The notes under the pieces: model-generated
The model's input: only the letters and a program-made list of their open reading frames with translations
What the model was told of the DNA's origin: nothing
Databases searched by the model: none
Position numbers and translations under genes: made by a program
NCBI RefSeq assembly: GCF_009498735.1
Contig: NZ_ML762424.1
Span: 149,184-213,183, forward strand
DNA: 64,000 nt
Source: Gracilibacillus oryzae
GTDB taxonomy: Bacteria; Bacillota; Bacilli; Bacillales; Amphibacillaceae
Direction: 5' to 3'
Shown here: piece after piece, positions 35,611 through 44,261 of the stretch
Position numbering within the stretch: the stretch's first letter is position 1
Layout of the letters: the number at the start of each line of letters is the position of its first letter

Positions 35611-37052
35611 ATTGGCAAGCAGCAGTTTCGTTATTTGGCTCTGTCGCTATTATCTTTCTTATTGGATTGATGGCAAGCCGGAAACAAAGTGAGAGTACAT
35701 CATTTATTCAAGATTACTATTTAGGCGGAAGAAGTTTAGGCGGGTTTGTCCTAGCCATGACAATGACTGCTACATATGGAAGTGCAAGCAGCTTTATTGG
35801 AGGTCCGGGAGTTGCCTATAATGAAGGCTTAGGATGGGTGTTACTGTCCGTTACCCAGGTAGCAACAGGGTATTTCACGTTAATGATCCTTGGTAAAAAG
35901 TTTGCAATCATGACCAAAAAGTATAACGCTGTTACCATGGTTGATTTTTTGAAAGAACGATATCAATCAAAAGCAGTTGTTATCCTCTCTTCGATTAGTA
36001 TTGTAATTTTTTTATTTTCAGCGATGGCTGCCCAATGGATCGGTGGTGGACGACTGATTGAATCATTGACAGGCTTATCCTATAATACGGCATTATTTAT
36101 ATTTGTTCTAACAGTTTTAGTTTATGTTACTTTCGGCGGATTTCGTGCAGTTACCTTAACGGATGCTATTCAAGGCAGTATTATGTTTATCGGGACATTA
36201 GTATTGCTTATTGCTGTGATTATTGCAGGAGGCGGGATTCCTGCTATTATCACTGATCTGCAGAATGTTAATCCAAATTTGATTACCCCCTTTGGCGCTG
36301 ATGGCACATTAACGCCAGCCTATGTTTCTTCTTATTGGATTTTGGTAGGTGTCGGGGTTGTTGCATTACCGCAGATTGCTGTCAGGGCAATGTCGTATAA
36401 GGATACAAAATCCTTTCATTTAGCCTTAATAATCGGGACAATTGTGGTTGGAGTGATTATGCTTAATATGCATATTATTGGAGCATTCGCAAGAGCGATT
36501 ATTCCAGGAATTGAGATCGGGGATAAAGTAATGCCGGAAATCGCACTGAATGTTCTCCCTGCATGGGTGGCAGGTATCGTATTAGCAGCCCCTTTAGCTG
36601 CCATTATGTCAACAGTCGATTCCTTATTACTGCTTGTCAGTTCCACGATTGTAAAAGACATTTATATTAATTACATCAACCCAGAAGCTGCAAAGGAAAA
36701 AGTCAAAAAAATCAGTATGACCATTACAGCGGGGTTAGGAATCATTGTCTATCTGATCGCAGTCAATCCGCCTGATCTGATTATTTGGCTCAATTTATTT
36801 GCTATTGGCGGGTTAGAAGCTGCCTTTATCTGGCCAATTGTATTAGGATTATATTGGGAAAAAGGGAACAGAAATGGCGCCCTTGCATCAATGATTGTCG
36901 GAATTCTTTCCTATATTTTATTCCACAGTTTTTATCCAGAACCTTTTGGCATGCATACCGTTGTAACTTCAATTGTATTGGCATTGATTGCTTATATCTT
37001 TGGCAGTGTGATGGTTAAAAGCAAACCGCTGGCAGGAGTTGAAAGAGGCTGA
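35607..37052 (+). CDS. panF: Sodium/pantothenate symporter
   Basis: A 481-residue solute:sodium symporter (SSS family) with about thirteen helices. The family signatures are present: YYLGGRSLGGFVLAMTMTAT, GGPGVAYNEGLGWVLL and the GGFRAVTLTDAIQG sodium-binding region. Pairing with YhdT points to the pantothenate branch. The last codons and stop lie in a perfect hairpin shared with the convergent neighbour. Confidence 0.9.
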   Translation: MNWQAAVSLFGSVAIIFLIGLMASRKQSESTSFIQDYYLGGRSLGGFVLAMTMTATYGSASSFIGGPGVAYNEGLGWVLLSVTQVATGYFTLMILGKKFAIMTKKYNAVTMVDFLKERYQSKAVVILSSISIVIFLFSAMAAQWIGGGRLIESLTGLSYNTALFIFVLTVLVYVTFGGFRAVTLTDAIQGSIMFIGTLVLLIAVIIAGGGIPAIITDLQNVNPNLITPFGADGTLTPAYVSSYWILVGVGVVALPQIAVRAMSYKDTKSFHLALIIGTIVVGVIMLNMHIIGAFARAIIPGIEIGDKVMPEIALNVLPAWVAGIVLAAPLAAIMSTVDSLLLLVSSTIVKDIYINYINPEAAKEKVKKISMTITAGLGIIVYLIAVNPPDLIIWLNLFAIGGLEAAFIWPIVLGLYWEKGNRNGALASMIVGILSYILFHSFYPEPFGMHTVVTSIVLALIAYIFGSVMVKSKPLAGVERG

Positions 37053-37075
37053 GCATTTACTCAGCCTCTTTTCCC
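37042..37075. terminator. Bidirectional terminator overlapping two stop codons
   Basis: Perfect 11-bp stem AAAGAGGCTGA / TCAGCCTCTTT (37042-37052 with 37061-37071). It includes the panF stop codon and the C-terminal codons of the convergent YqcI/YcgG gene, leaving only 4 bp between the genes. Confidence 0.75.
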
Positions 37076-37794
37076 TTATGAAAAGGACATTGAGATAATG
37101 TGGTATTATCATCTCGCAAGAAATATTGCTTCCATTCAAAATTATCCGCAGATCCATATGTTTTTAATTCCGGATGAATAGAAATATCGTCATATTCTGT
37201 TATCCGCTTTCGCACTTGATTCTTTATTTTTTCAGCATGGGCTGTTTCATTAAAAGTCTGAAAGATCCATCTGGGAGTCAGAGCTAACATAATGGTATCA
37301 AAATGACGGCTGTTTCTTTTTTCATGAGCGGGTGTTGCACAATAAATAAAGTACCTTTCTCCTCGATAGCAAAATTCCCAGCTCGGTTCACCTGGATGTT
37401 GGGGAATCTCTTCTGGCCATTCATATTCATCTTCGACTGAAAGCCCATTTAATTGCTGCCAAAACAGTTGTTCGAATTGTTCTACAGTATATTTCTTTTT
37501 CATTTCTTCTGATATTTTGTAAAAAACAACCAATGACGTATAATCGCCAAGTTCTTTAAATTGATCTGAAAACTGATCCAGCAATCCTGAAAATTCCTTG
37601 ATGGTTTCATGCTTTGTCGGATCTCCAAGAAATGCATAGCGAAACTGATGTAAAGAATGGCCGATAGTGGCAGGTATACAAGGAAAGAGATGATCTCTAT
37701 CTGTCATTTTCTGATGAAATTCTGCTAACACTGATTTTTCCCAACAAGAATCTGGTTTCCGCTCGATTTCATGATCTTTATAAAGTTTATTCAA
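37057..37794 (-). CDS. YqcI/YcgG-family protein
   Basis: About 245 residues of the YqcI/YcgG family (function unknown, sometimes grouped with haem-oxygenase-like or Cys/His-containing cytoplasmic proteins). Conserved stretches include FPCIPATIGHSLHQFRYAF, PSWEFCYRGERYFIYCATPAHEKR and a C-terminal SQCPFH. The frame is open to 37896, but the TTG at 37794 (MNKLYKDHEIE) has GAGGTGA upstream and fits the family length. Many conserved Cys/His residues would allow metal or haem binding, but this is inference. Confidence 0.75.
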   Translation of the reverse strand: MNKLYKDHEIERKPDSCWEKSVLAEFHQKMTDRDHLFPCIPATIGHSLHQFRYAFLGDPTKHETIKEFSGLLDQFSDQFKELGDYTSLVVFYKISEEMKKKYTVEQFEQLFWQQLNGLSVEDEYEWPEEIPQHPGEPSWEFCYRGERYFIYCATPAHEKRNSRHFDTIMLALTPRWIFQTFNETAHAEKIKNQVRKRITEYDDISIHPELKTYGSADNFEWKQYFLRDDNTTLSQCPFHKGKEAE

Positions 37795-37907
37795 GTTGCT
37801 CACCTCATATTTTTGTACCAGTATATTCAGACAGGTGCAAAATGGGTGAATGTCTAGAAAGAAATTGGGCATATTAGTTCCCTGACTACTGCACATAGTT
37901 GGTCCTT

Positions 37908-37946
37908 CAGCGAAAAAGCACCACCCTCTATTTGGATGATGCTTTC
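37908..37946 (-). terminator. Terminator after mqo
   Basis: Stem AAAGCATCATCC / GGGTGGTGCTTT (37945-37934 with 37926-37915, G-U pairs) followed by TTCGC. It lies about 15 bp after the mqo stop. Confidence 0.7.
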
Positions 37947-37959
37947 TTATTATTAATTT

Positions 37960-39462
37960 CTATTGTGATTTTGCTATATTATCATCTTTAAAGCCTAACG
38001 CTTTGTCTGTTGTCATATGAATTTCGCGAATTAGTTCTGGATGGTCTAACAATTTCTTCCCATAGGATGGGATCATTTCTTTAATTTTTGGTTCCCATTC
38101 GTTGATCTGCTCAGGGAAACATCTTTCAAGCACTTCCAGCATAACAGAAACTGCTGTAGAGGCACCTGGTGACGCGCCAAGCAATGCAGCGATCGAACCA
38201 TCTGCAGCACTTACTACTTCTGTACCAAATTGCAATGTTCCTCTGCCTGCCTCTGTATCCTTAATTACCTGAACACGCTGGCCTGCAACAAGCAAATCCC
38301 AATCTTCACTCTTGGCATCAGGTATAAATTCACGCAATTCTTCCATTCTCTGCTCTTTTGACAACATAACCTGCTGAATCAAGTATTTTGTTAATGCCAT
38401 GTTTTTTGCGCCTGCAGACAGCCTTGTTAACAGGTTATTTGGTTTAACGGAGTTAATTAAGTCAAAGACAGAACCCGTTTTTAGAAACTTTGGCGAAAAG
38501 CCTGCAAACGGACCAAACAGTAAAGATTTTTCATTGTCAATAAAGCGTGTGTCAAGGTGTGGCACAGACATTGGCGGTGCACCGACTTTGGCTTTTCCGT
38601 AAACTTTGGCATGGTGCTTTCTGATAACTTCAGGATTTTTACAAACCATAAACAAACCACTTACAGGAAACCCGCCCATGCGTCTTCCTTCTGGGATTCC
38701 GGTTTTTTGCAGTAAATGCAGACTTCCGCCACCTGCACCAATAAAAACAAACTTAGCTGTGTGCGTTTCGACAGTGCCATTATCAAGGTTACGCACCTTT
38801 ACTTCCCAAGCACCTTCACTATTTCGCTTTAATCCAACCACACTGTGTTTGAATTTCATTTTTGCATTATTCTGTTCCAAATGATTGAACAATTTGCGAG
38901 TCAGAGCACCGAAATTAACATCTGTTCCAGAATCTATCTTTGTTGCGGCAATTGGCTCATCATTCTTGCGGTTTTCCATCATTACAGGGATCCACTCTTT
39001 TAACTTGTCAGGATTATCGGAATATTCCATTCCTTGAAATAATGGAGTGGCAGTAAGCGCTTCAAAACGCTTTTTTAGAAACGTGACATTTTTCTCACCT
39101 TGGACAAAGCTCATATGAGGCAATGGCATAATAAAATCACGCGGATTGGAAATCAACTTCCTGTTGACAAGGTGAGACCAGAACTGTTTTGATACTTGAA
39201 ACTGTTCATTTACTTTAACCGCTTTCGTAATATCGATAGAACCATCCGGTCTTTCTGTAGTATAATTCAGCTCACATAATGCAGCATGTCCTGTCCCTGC
39301 ATTATTCCATTCATTCGAGCTTTCTACTCCGGAGCTATCGAGTTTTTCAAACATTGTAATATTCATGTCTGGATCTAGTTCTTTCAACATAGATCCCAAT
39401 GTTGCACTCATGATACCTGCACCAATTAAAATAACGTCTGTACTTGTATGATTGCTAGTCAT
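37960..39462 (-). CDS. mqo: Malate:quinone oxidoreductase
   Basis: A 500-residue FAD enzyme of the Mqo family that oxidises malate to oxaloacetate, passing electrons to the quinone pool at the membrane. The FAD motif [10 protein letters not shown] begins at residue 14; further family stretches are [47 protein letters not shown] and [18 protein letters not shown]. Length is as usual. Monocistronic with its own terminator. Confidence 0.96.
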   Translation of the reverse strand: MTSNHTSTDVILIGAGIMSATLGSMLKELDPDMNITMFEKLDSSGVESSNEWNNAGTGHAALCELNYTTERPDGSIDITKAVKVNEQFQVSKQFWSHLVNRKLISNPRDFIMPLPHMSFVQGEKNVTFLKKRFEALTATPLFQGMEYSDNPDKLKEWIPVMMENRKNDEPIAATKIDSGTDVNFGALTRKLFNHLEQNNAKMKFKHSVVGLKRNSEGAWEVKVRNLDNGTVETHTAKFVFIGAGGGSLHLLQKTGIPEGRRMGGFPVSGLFMVCKNPEVIRKHHAKVYGKAKVGAPPMSVPHLDTRFIDNEKSLLFGPFAGFSPKFLKTGSVFDLINSVKPNNLLTRLSAGAKNMALTKYLIQQVMLSKEQRMEELREFIPDAKSEDWDLLVAGQRVQVIKDTEAGRGTLQFGTEVVSAADGSIAALLGASPGASTAVSVMLEVLERCFPEQINEWEPKIKEMIPSYGKKLLDHPELIREIHMTTDKALGFKDDNIAKSQ

Positions 39463-39938
39463 TTTTACCTTCCTTACACTGTTAAAATTTGCAGAAAAGA
39501 TAGAAAATACATCGATTCCGTATCACAAAAACTACTTATTATTTTATCACTAAGATTATTAGATTGAAATACACAAATACTATTATATATTAGTTAGGTA
39601 AGATTTTAAAGCAGGATATAAACCTGTCACACCTTATTAACCTTTTACGCTGTATCACGATTTCTCTCAGGAACAGGACATGAAGAAAGAGGGCGCCCTG
39701 ACCATTAGATTTCCTAATGGTAAAAAAGCCCCCCTTTTTTCACTCTGTTGCTCCTAATACAATTTTTTTCAAATTATCTAGGTTATTCCGCTTCATGGTT
39801 TAACATCGCTGATTGATATTGATAATTCCCCTTAACCCTTTATTTATGCGTATTTAGTGAAATTAGTTTGAATTCAAAATAATTTGTTAATAAATCTGCC
39901 TTTTTTATGCTTTTAGCAGTAATGTATCTTCAATATAC
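39463..39938. other. 475-bp intergenic region with a large hairpin
   Basis: It holds the mqo promoter side (AT-rich, 39463-39640). A structured element at about 39690-39745 has a perfect 8-bp hairpin ACCATTAG/CTAATGGT nested in an outer stem formed by AAAGGGGGGC and GCGCCCTCTTT on the - strand. It could be a distal terminator of the GGDEF-EAL gene. No ORF with a ribosome binding site was found. Confidence 0.5.
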
Positions 39939-41927
39939 TTAGTTAGATCCCATTTGAATTGTCCAATCTTCAATACTCTCAAACTTAATTGGCTTACTGT
40001 AATAAAAACCCTGCATAACAAAACAACCTAATTTCGTTAAGTGTTCAATATCCTGCTTTAATTCCACTCCTTCTGCTATAACATCTAAACCAAGAGATTC
40101 AGCCAATATTAGTATCGCCTGGATGATAGCTTGTTTACTTGGTTTGTCGATATCTTTCGTAAAAATCCTGTCCAATTTAACAGTATTGATTGGCAGTGTA
40201 TCTAGCAAGCCGATAGAAGAATATCCTGTTCCAAAATCATCCATCGATATTCTGACACCAAGCTGCCGAAGCTCTGTAAGCTGTTTCACGATATCTTCTA
40301 CATCATGCAGCATCATGGATTCTGTAATTTCCAGTTCCAAGTAACTTGGTTCTAATTCGAACTCATCTAAGACTCCTTCGACAAGTCTGGATAATGTATC
40401 TGTTTGAAATAGTCTTGGTGACAGGTTAACAGAAACAGGCTGATTAATCCCTTGCTGTTGCCACATCTGGCATTGCTGACAAGCTTTTTCTAATGTCCAT
40501 TTTGTAAGAGGGACAATAAATCCATTTTCTTCAGTAATAGGGATAAATTCACCAGGGGAAACTAATCCTAATCTGGGATGCTCCCACCGTACTAAGGCTT
40601 CGAAGCCATATAAGCTATCTGTTTTCACATTCCATTTCGGTTGATATTCCAGAAAAAACTGCTCATCCTCAAGTGCTCGTTGTAAGTCTTTCTCTAATTC
40701 CATTCTCCTGACTTCCTTGACTCCCATTTCTTCGGTATAAATACAATACCGGTTCTTCCCATTCCTTTTAGCTGTATACATTGCTGTATCAGCAGCTCTC
40801 AATAACCGCGAGTGGTCTGATTCCATAACAGGATCAACAGCTATTCCGATACTTCCTGTCACATATAATTCATTGTTGACAATCTGGAATGGCTGCTTGA
40901 TTTCCCCTAATATTTCATCAGCAATCCTCTCCATCTCCTGAATATCAGAATGGTCGATAATAAATAAGAATTCATCCCCGCCAATCCGATAGGCATGTAT
41001 TTGCTGAGTTTCAAATTCCCTTAATATCCCGCCAACTTCCTTTAATAACAAATCTCCAATTTCATGACCTAATGTGTCATTAATTGCTTTAAATTGATCT
41101 AAATCCAAATATAAAACACCAATAACTTCACCTGACATCTTCCTAAAGTGGCGTGTCATTTCATTTCTGTTCGCTAAACCAGTAATATTATCCTGATATG
41201 CCAATTTCTCTAAAACATAGCGGTCAAAAAACATTGCTGCCCATGAAACGATAATGATGACAAAGATTGTAGTAACAACCCCAAACACCAGGAAGAGATC
41301 AAGGTGCTGCTGATGTGACATATGCCCTTCTGCCATATGGAATGTGGTTGCATTCATTCCAGTATAATGCATACCCGAAATGGCAATCCCCATAATGACA
41401 GCTGACAGCCATTTTAATAAACTTGTTGATGGGTGATTTCTGAATTTGGTAAATAAAAACAATGCCGCATATGATGTAAAAAGAGCAATAATAACAGATA
41501 AAGCTACCAAATTGAGATCATATACCATTTCCGCATCCATTATCATGGCTTCCATTCCGAGATAGTGCATCGCCACAATCCCACTTCCCATGACTATCCC
41601 GCCTAATGCAATTTTGAACCAGTGAATTGCTTTAGGCATAGTAATATAAAATGCAAGAAAAGAGGAAACAATACTCGCAATCATTGATAAAATCGTTATG
41701 GGTACATTGTATTCGACCAATCCATGTGAATGATGGGCCAGCATCCCAATAAAATGCATGGACCATACACCAGCCCCCATAACAATCGATCCTGCTACTA
41801 ACCAGAAAATTTTGCTTCTCCCCATGCTATTAGAAATCTTAGCGGCAATGCTCAATGCCGAATATGATGCCACAATCGCAATAAGAATGGAGATTGTGAC
41901 TAAAACTATATTATAGTTGTTATTCAT
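39939..41927 (-). CDS. MHYT-GGDEF-EAL cyclic-di-GMP enzyme
   Basis: A 662-residue membrane protein. Seven helices carry three MHYT-type motifs (MHFIGM, MHYLGM, MHYTGM), which are thought to bind a metal and sense gas or redox state. A GGDEF domain (RIGGDEF intact, cyclase-competent) and an EAL domain (FEALVRW, ENGF, DDFGTG, AEGVE, phosphodiesterase motifs intact) follow, so it may make and break c-di-GMP. B. subtilis YkoW is similar but has a PAS domain, absent here. The frame is open to 42011, where no ribosome binding site is seen; GGAGGAG lies 12 nt before the ATG at 41927. Confidence 0.9.
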   Translation of the reverse strand: MNNNYNIVLVTISILIAIVASYSALSIAAKISNSMGRSKIFWLVAGSIVMGAGVWSMHFIGMLAHHSHGLVEYNVPITILSMIASIVSSFLAFYITMPKAIHWFKIALGGIVMGSGIVAMHYLGMEAMIMDAEMVYDLNLVALSVIIALFTSYAALFLFTKFRNHPSTSLLKWLSAVIMGIAISGMHYTGMNATTFHMAEGHMSHQQHLDLFLVFGVVTTIFVIIIVSWAAMFFDRYVLEKLAYQDNITGLANRNEMTRHFRKMSGEVIGVLYLDLDQFKAINDTLGHEIGDLLLKEVGGILREFETQQIHAYRIGGDEFLFIIDHSDIQEMERIADEILGEIKQPFQIVNNELYVTGSIGIAVDPVMESDHSRLLRAADTAMYTAKRNGKNRYCIYTEEMGVKEVRRMELEKDLQRALEDEQFFLEYQPKWNVKTDSLYGFEALVRWEHPRLGLVSPGEFIPITEENGFIVPLTKWTLEKACQQCQMWQQQGINQPVSVNLSPRLFQTDTLSRLVEGVLDEFELEPSYLELEITESMMLHDVEDIVKQLTELRQLGVRISMDDFGTGYSSIGLLDTLPINTVKLDRIFTKDIDKPSKQAIIQAILILAESLGLDVIAEGVELKQDIEHLTKLGCFVMQGFYYSKPIKFESIEDWTIQMGSN

Positions 41928-42162
41928 ATAGACTTTCATCTCCTCCAGATAATATCTGAATGATGCAATCTTCTCAGATGATTTGTGCTGTAATGCATCA
42001 AGATATTTCATGATGATTATATCAATATTCGCACGATAAAGGTAATATTTTTTCGAATATTGTCGTTTTAATAATACAATATACCTAGTCCGATTTATAT
42101 ATTAACCGTTATTCCTTAACAAATTCTTAACAAATGGAAGAACTAATGCTAATAATGCAGAA

Positions 42163-42196
42163 AATAAAAAAAACGCATTGAATCAATACGTTTTTA
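42163..42196 (-). terminator. Terminator after the sortase gene
   Basis: Stem AAACGTATTGA / TCAATGCGTTT on the - strand followed by TTTTTATTTTC, directly at the stop codon (42194). Confidence 0.8.
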
Positions 42197-42817
42197 ATAA
42201 ACAGGTTTTGCATAAATAATATATCGTTCTGCTGCATTTCCTATGTAGGAAAAAGGATAACAAGTTGTGATCACTAACTCTTCTCTCGGGGCAGTTGATT
42301 TAATAACAGTGGTGTCATCTGCATCCACAATCTTCGAGCTTACCATTTCATATTCAAAATCACCATATGACAATTTAACAATAAAAGTATCTCCATTCTT
42401 AAGCTCCCCCAGATTGCGAAATACTGTATCCCGATGTCCTGATAAGACAACCTGGTCACTTTGCTCAGGATAAGCGGAACTTTTATAATGGCCAACACCT
42501 TTCTCTAACTCATCAGGATCTGTACCTTCGATAATGGGTAATTCTGCATTTAATTCTGGGATTTCCAGAACCCCTACTACATCTCCGGTTTCTGGTTGAA
42601 AGCTGTTCTTCTCTTGCTTAACAGGCTCTACAGATTCATCGCTTTTGGCTGATTGGCTTGTTTGATTTGCTTGGTTAGCTTCCTTAGCTTCGGTTAATAT
42701 GTTCTGTGCTTCATTCATTGCCTGGTCCTCTGCTGCTTGAATTGTAAAATATCTATACCCGCCGACACATAATAAAATGATACCTGCAAAAACAAATAAT
42801 ATTGATAGTTTTTTCAT
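42194..42817 (-). CDS. Class D sortase
   Basis: A 207-residue transpeptidase with an N-terminal membrane anchor (5-22), a Gln/Glu/Ser-rich spacer (30-75) and a sortase beta barrel. The catalytic triad is H128 (LSGHRDT), C186 (TTCYPF) and R198 (AERYI). TTCYPF and the short barrel point to class D. These enzymes anchor proteins with LPxTA/LPxTG-like signals to the wall. No protein in this window ends in such a signal, so its substrates lie elsewhere. GAGGTG precedes the ATG. Confidence 0.88.
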   Translation of the reverse strand: MKKLSILFVFAGIILLCVGGYRYFTIQAAEDQAMNEAQNILTEAKEANQANQTSQSAKSDESVEPVKQEKNSFQPETGDVVGVLEIPELNAELPIIEGTDPDELEKGVGHYKSSAYPEQSDQVVLSGHRDTVFRNLGELKNGDTFIVKLSYGDFEYEMVSSKIVDADDTTVIKSTAPREELVITTCYPFSYIGNAAERYIIYAKPVY

Positions 42818-43149
42818 GCTAACACCTCGCCAATCATGTTTTTATAAAGTGAGACTTTGCTCAATGGAAGTTTTTCCCCCCATGGATCGTTAGCGAAACT
42901 TATCCTTCAGTTACTCATACCCTTTATTAAAATATTCTAACTTCATGTATACGTTTACTATAATTGCTAGGCAAATTCAATTCAAGTGATTTGGCTCTTT
43001 ATCGAGTTTTGTATAGATTCGTAGAGTTAAGCGAAACTTGAAGTGGAAAATTAGAGACATTTATCACCGTGATAGATTCACTACATAATTTCTTTGTTTT
43101 TCTGGTACAATAATTTTATAATCTTCGAATTTAAGAATAAGAGGTACTT
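42818..43149. promoter_or_regulatory. Divergent promoter region with the kinase promoter
   Basis: 332 bp between the sortase and kinase genes. On the + strand TTGTTT (43094-43099), 17-bp spacer and TATAAT (43117-43122) form a promoter 28 bp before the kinase start. No further ORF or hairpin was recognised in the rest. Confidence 0.6.
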
Positions 43150-43923
43150 ATGGAACTTATATATTGGTTAATGAAAAGAATATGTCAAAAAATAATGGAT
43201 AAAACCTATCCCTCTCAATCTATATTAGCTGAACGTTACAAAATCGAAAAAGTATTAGGGGATGGCAGTTATGGTATTGCTTATTTATGTATAGAGTTGG
43301 AGTCCGGTTCTAAATGTGTTGTGAAGCAAATGCGAAAAAGTAAGAAAAAAGAAAATGAAAAGATGTATAAACAGGAAACTGCTGCCCTTCAATTATTTGA
43401 CCACCCGAGTATCCCTTATTTAATCGAAACATTTACATATGAAGGAAATCACTTTTTTTCAATGGAATTTATAGAAGGAGATAACTTAGAAGATTTATTA
43501 TTCAGTAAGAAGAAAGTATTTAACGAAGCAGAGGCCTTATTATTTTTCAGACAATTACTTGAAATAGTGGCCTATACACACAAGCAAGGTATTGCACATT
43601 GTGATATCAGAATTCCGAATGTTATGCTGAGTGACAATCAAATTTATTTAATTGATTTTGGTCTATCTCAATGTCTTGATAACATCCATAAAAAAGAGAT
43701 CGTCCAAGATGATTTTTTTGACTTAGGTGACTTTCTTTTGTTCATTTTATATTCCACTTATGATGCTAAGTCTAAAAAGAATCGACCTTGGACGGAAGAG
43801 TTACACTTGCATAATCAGACAACAGGTATCCTCAAAAAACTACTGCAGATTGAACAACCCTACAGCAATGTGCATGAAATTATAACAGATGTCCATCACG
43901 CGATTAATGTCATTTCTTATTAA
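43150..43923 (+). CDS. Eukaryotic-type Ser/Thr protein kinase, YbdM-like
   Basis: A 257-residue soluble Hanks-type kinase. The glycine loop GDGSYG is at 37-42, the ATP Lys is K59 (CVVKQM), the catalytic loop is HCDIRIPN (D152, N157) and the metal-binding DFG is at 169-171. The loop differs from HRDLKPEN in having Cys for Arg and Arg for Lys at the +2 position, but the essential Asp and Asn are present. There are no sensor or membrane domains, so it resembles B. subtilis YbdM. It converges on, and overlaps by 4 bp, the gene of a Ser/Arg/His-rich protein that could be a substrate. Confidence 0.82.
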   Translation: MELIYWLMKRICQKIMDKTYPSQSILAERYKIEKVLGDGSYGIAYLCIELESGSKCVVKQMRKSKKKENEKMYKQETAALQLFDHPSIPYLIETFTYEGNHFFSMEFIEGDNLEDLLFSKKKVFNEAEALLFFRQLLEIVAYTHKQGIAHCDIRIPNVMLSDNQIYLIDFGLSQCLDNIHKKEIVQDDFFDLGDFLLFILYSTYDAKSKKNRPWTEELHLHNQTTGILKKLLQIEQPYSNVHEIITDVHHAINVISY

Positions 43924-44132
43924 CTGCCACTGCTGCTTCCAAAGAATCCGCGTCGCTTATATCGATGAGAGCCTGAGTATGGATGGTGGCGTCGCCGTCC
44001 ACTACTGCTGCTTCCATAATAGCGGTGTTTTTTTCTTTTACTTGAGCTGTAATGGTGATAGCGGTGTCTCCTGCTGCTGCTGCCACGCTTTTTCATTTCA
44101 TGTGATATGGTTTTGATAATTTTTTTAAACAT
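43920..44132 (-). CDS. Small Ser/Arg/His/Tyr-rich basic protein
   Basis: A 70-residue low-complexity protein: MFKKIIKTISHEMKKRG, then tracts such as SSSRRHRYHHYSSS, YYGSSSSGRRRHH and GFFGSSSGS. It is strongly basic, with many Ser next to Arg/Lys, like a miniature CotG- or SR-type protein. A strong ribosome binding site (GGGAGG) precedes the ATG, which argues that it is a real gene and not a chance ORF. Its 3' end overlaps the convergent kinase gene by 4 bp. Spore-coat protein or kinase substrate are both guesses. Confidence 0.6.
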   Translation of the reverse strand: MFKKIIKTISHEMKKRGSSSRRHRYHHYSSSKRKKHRYYGSSSSGRRRHHPYSGSHRYKRRGFFGSSSGS

Positions 44133-44261
44133 AGAACTACCTCCCTGCTATTCATACGATTACTTTTCTTTTTATGTTTCACTTTTTTTATTACACTGCC
44201 TTCTTCCAGAAATATAAACAAAATTGCTTCATGCATAAGTCAGTGCAACTGTCCTTCGTAC

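Noticed and set aside
41928..42011. Longer start of the GGDEF-EAL protein at 42011
   Set aside because: No ribosome binding site there, and a TATAAT (42021-42016) just upstream would place the transcription start at or after that codon.
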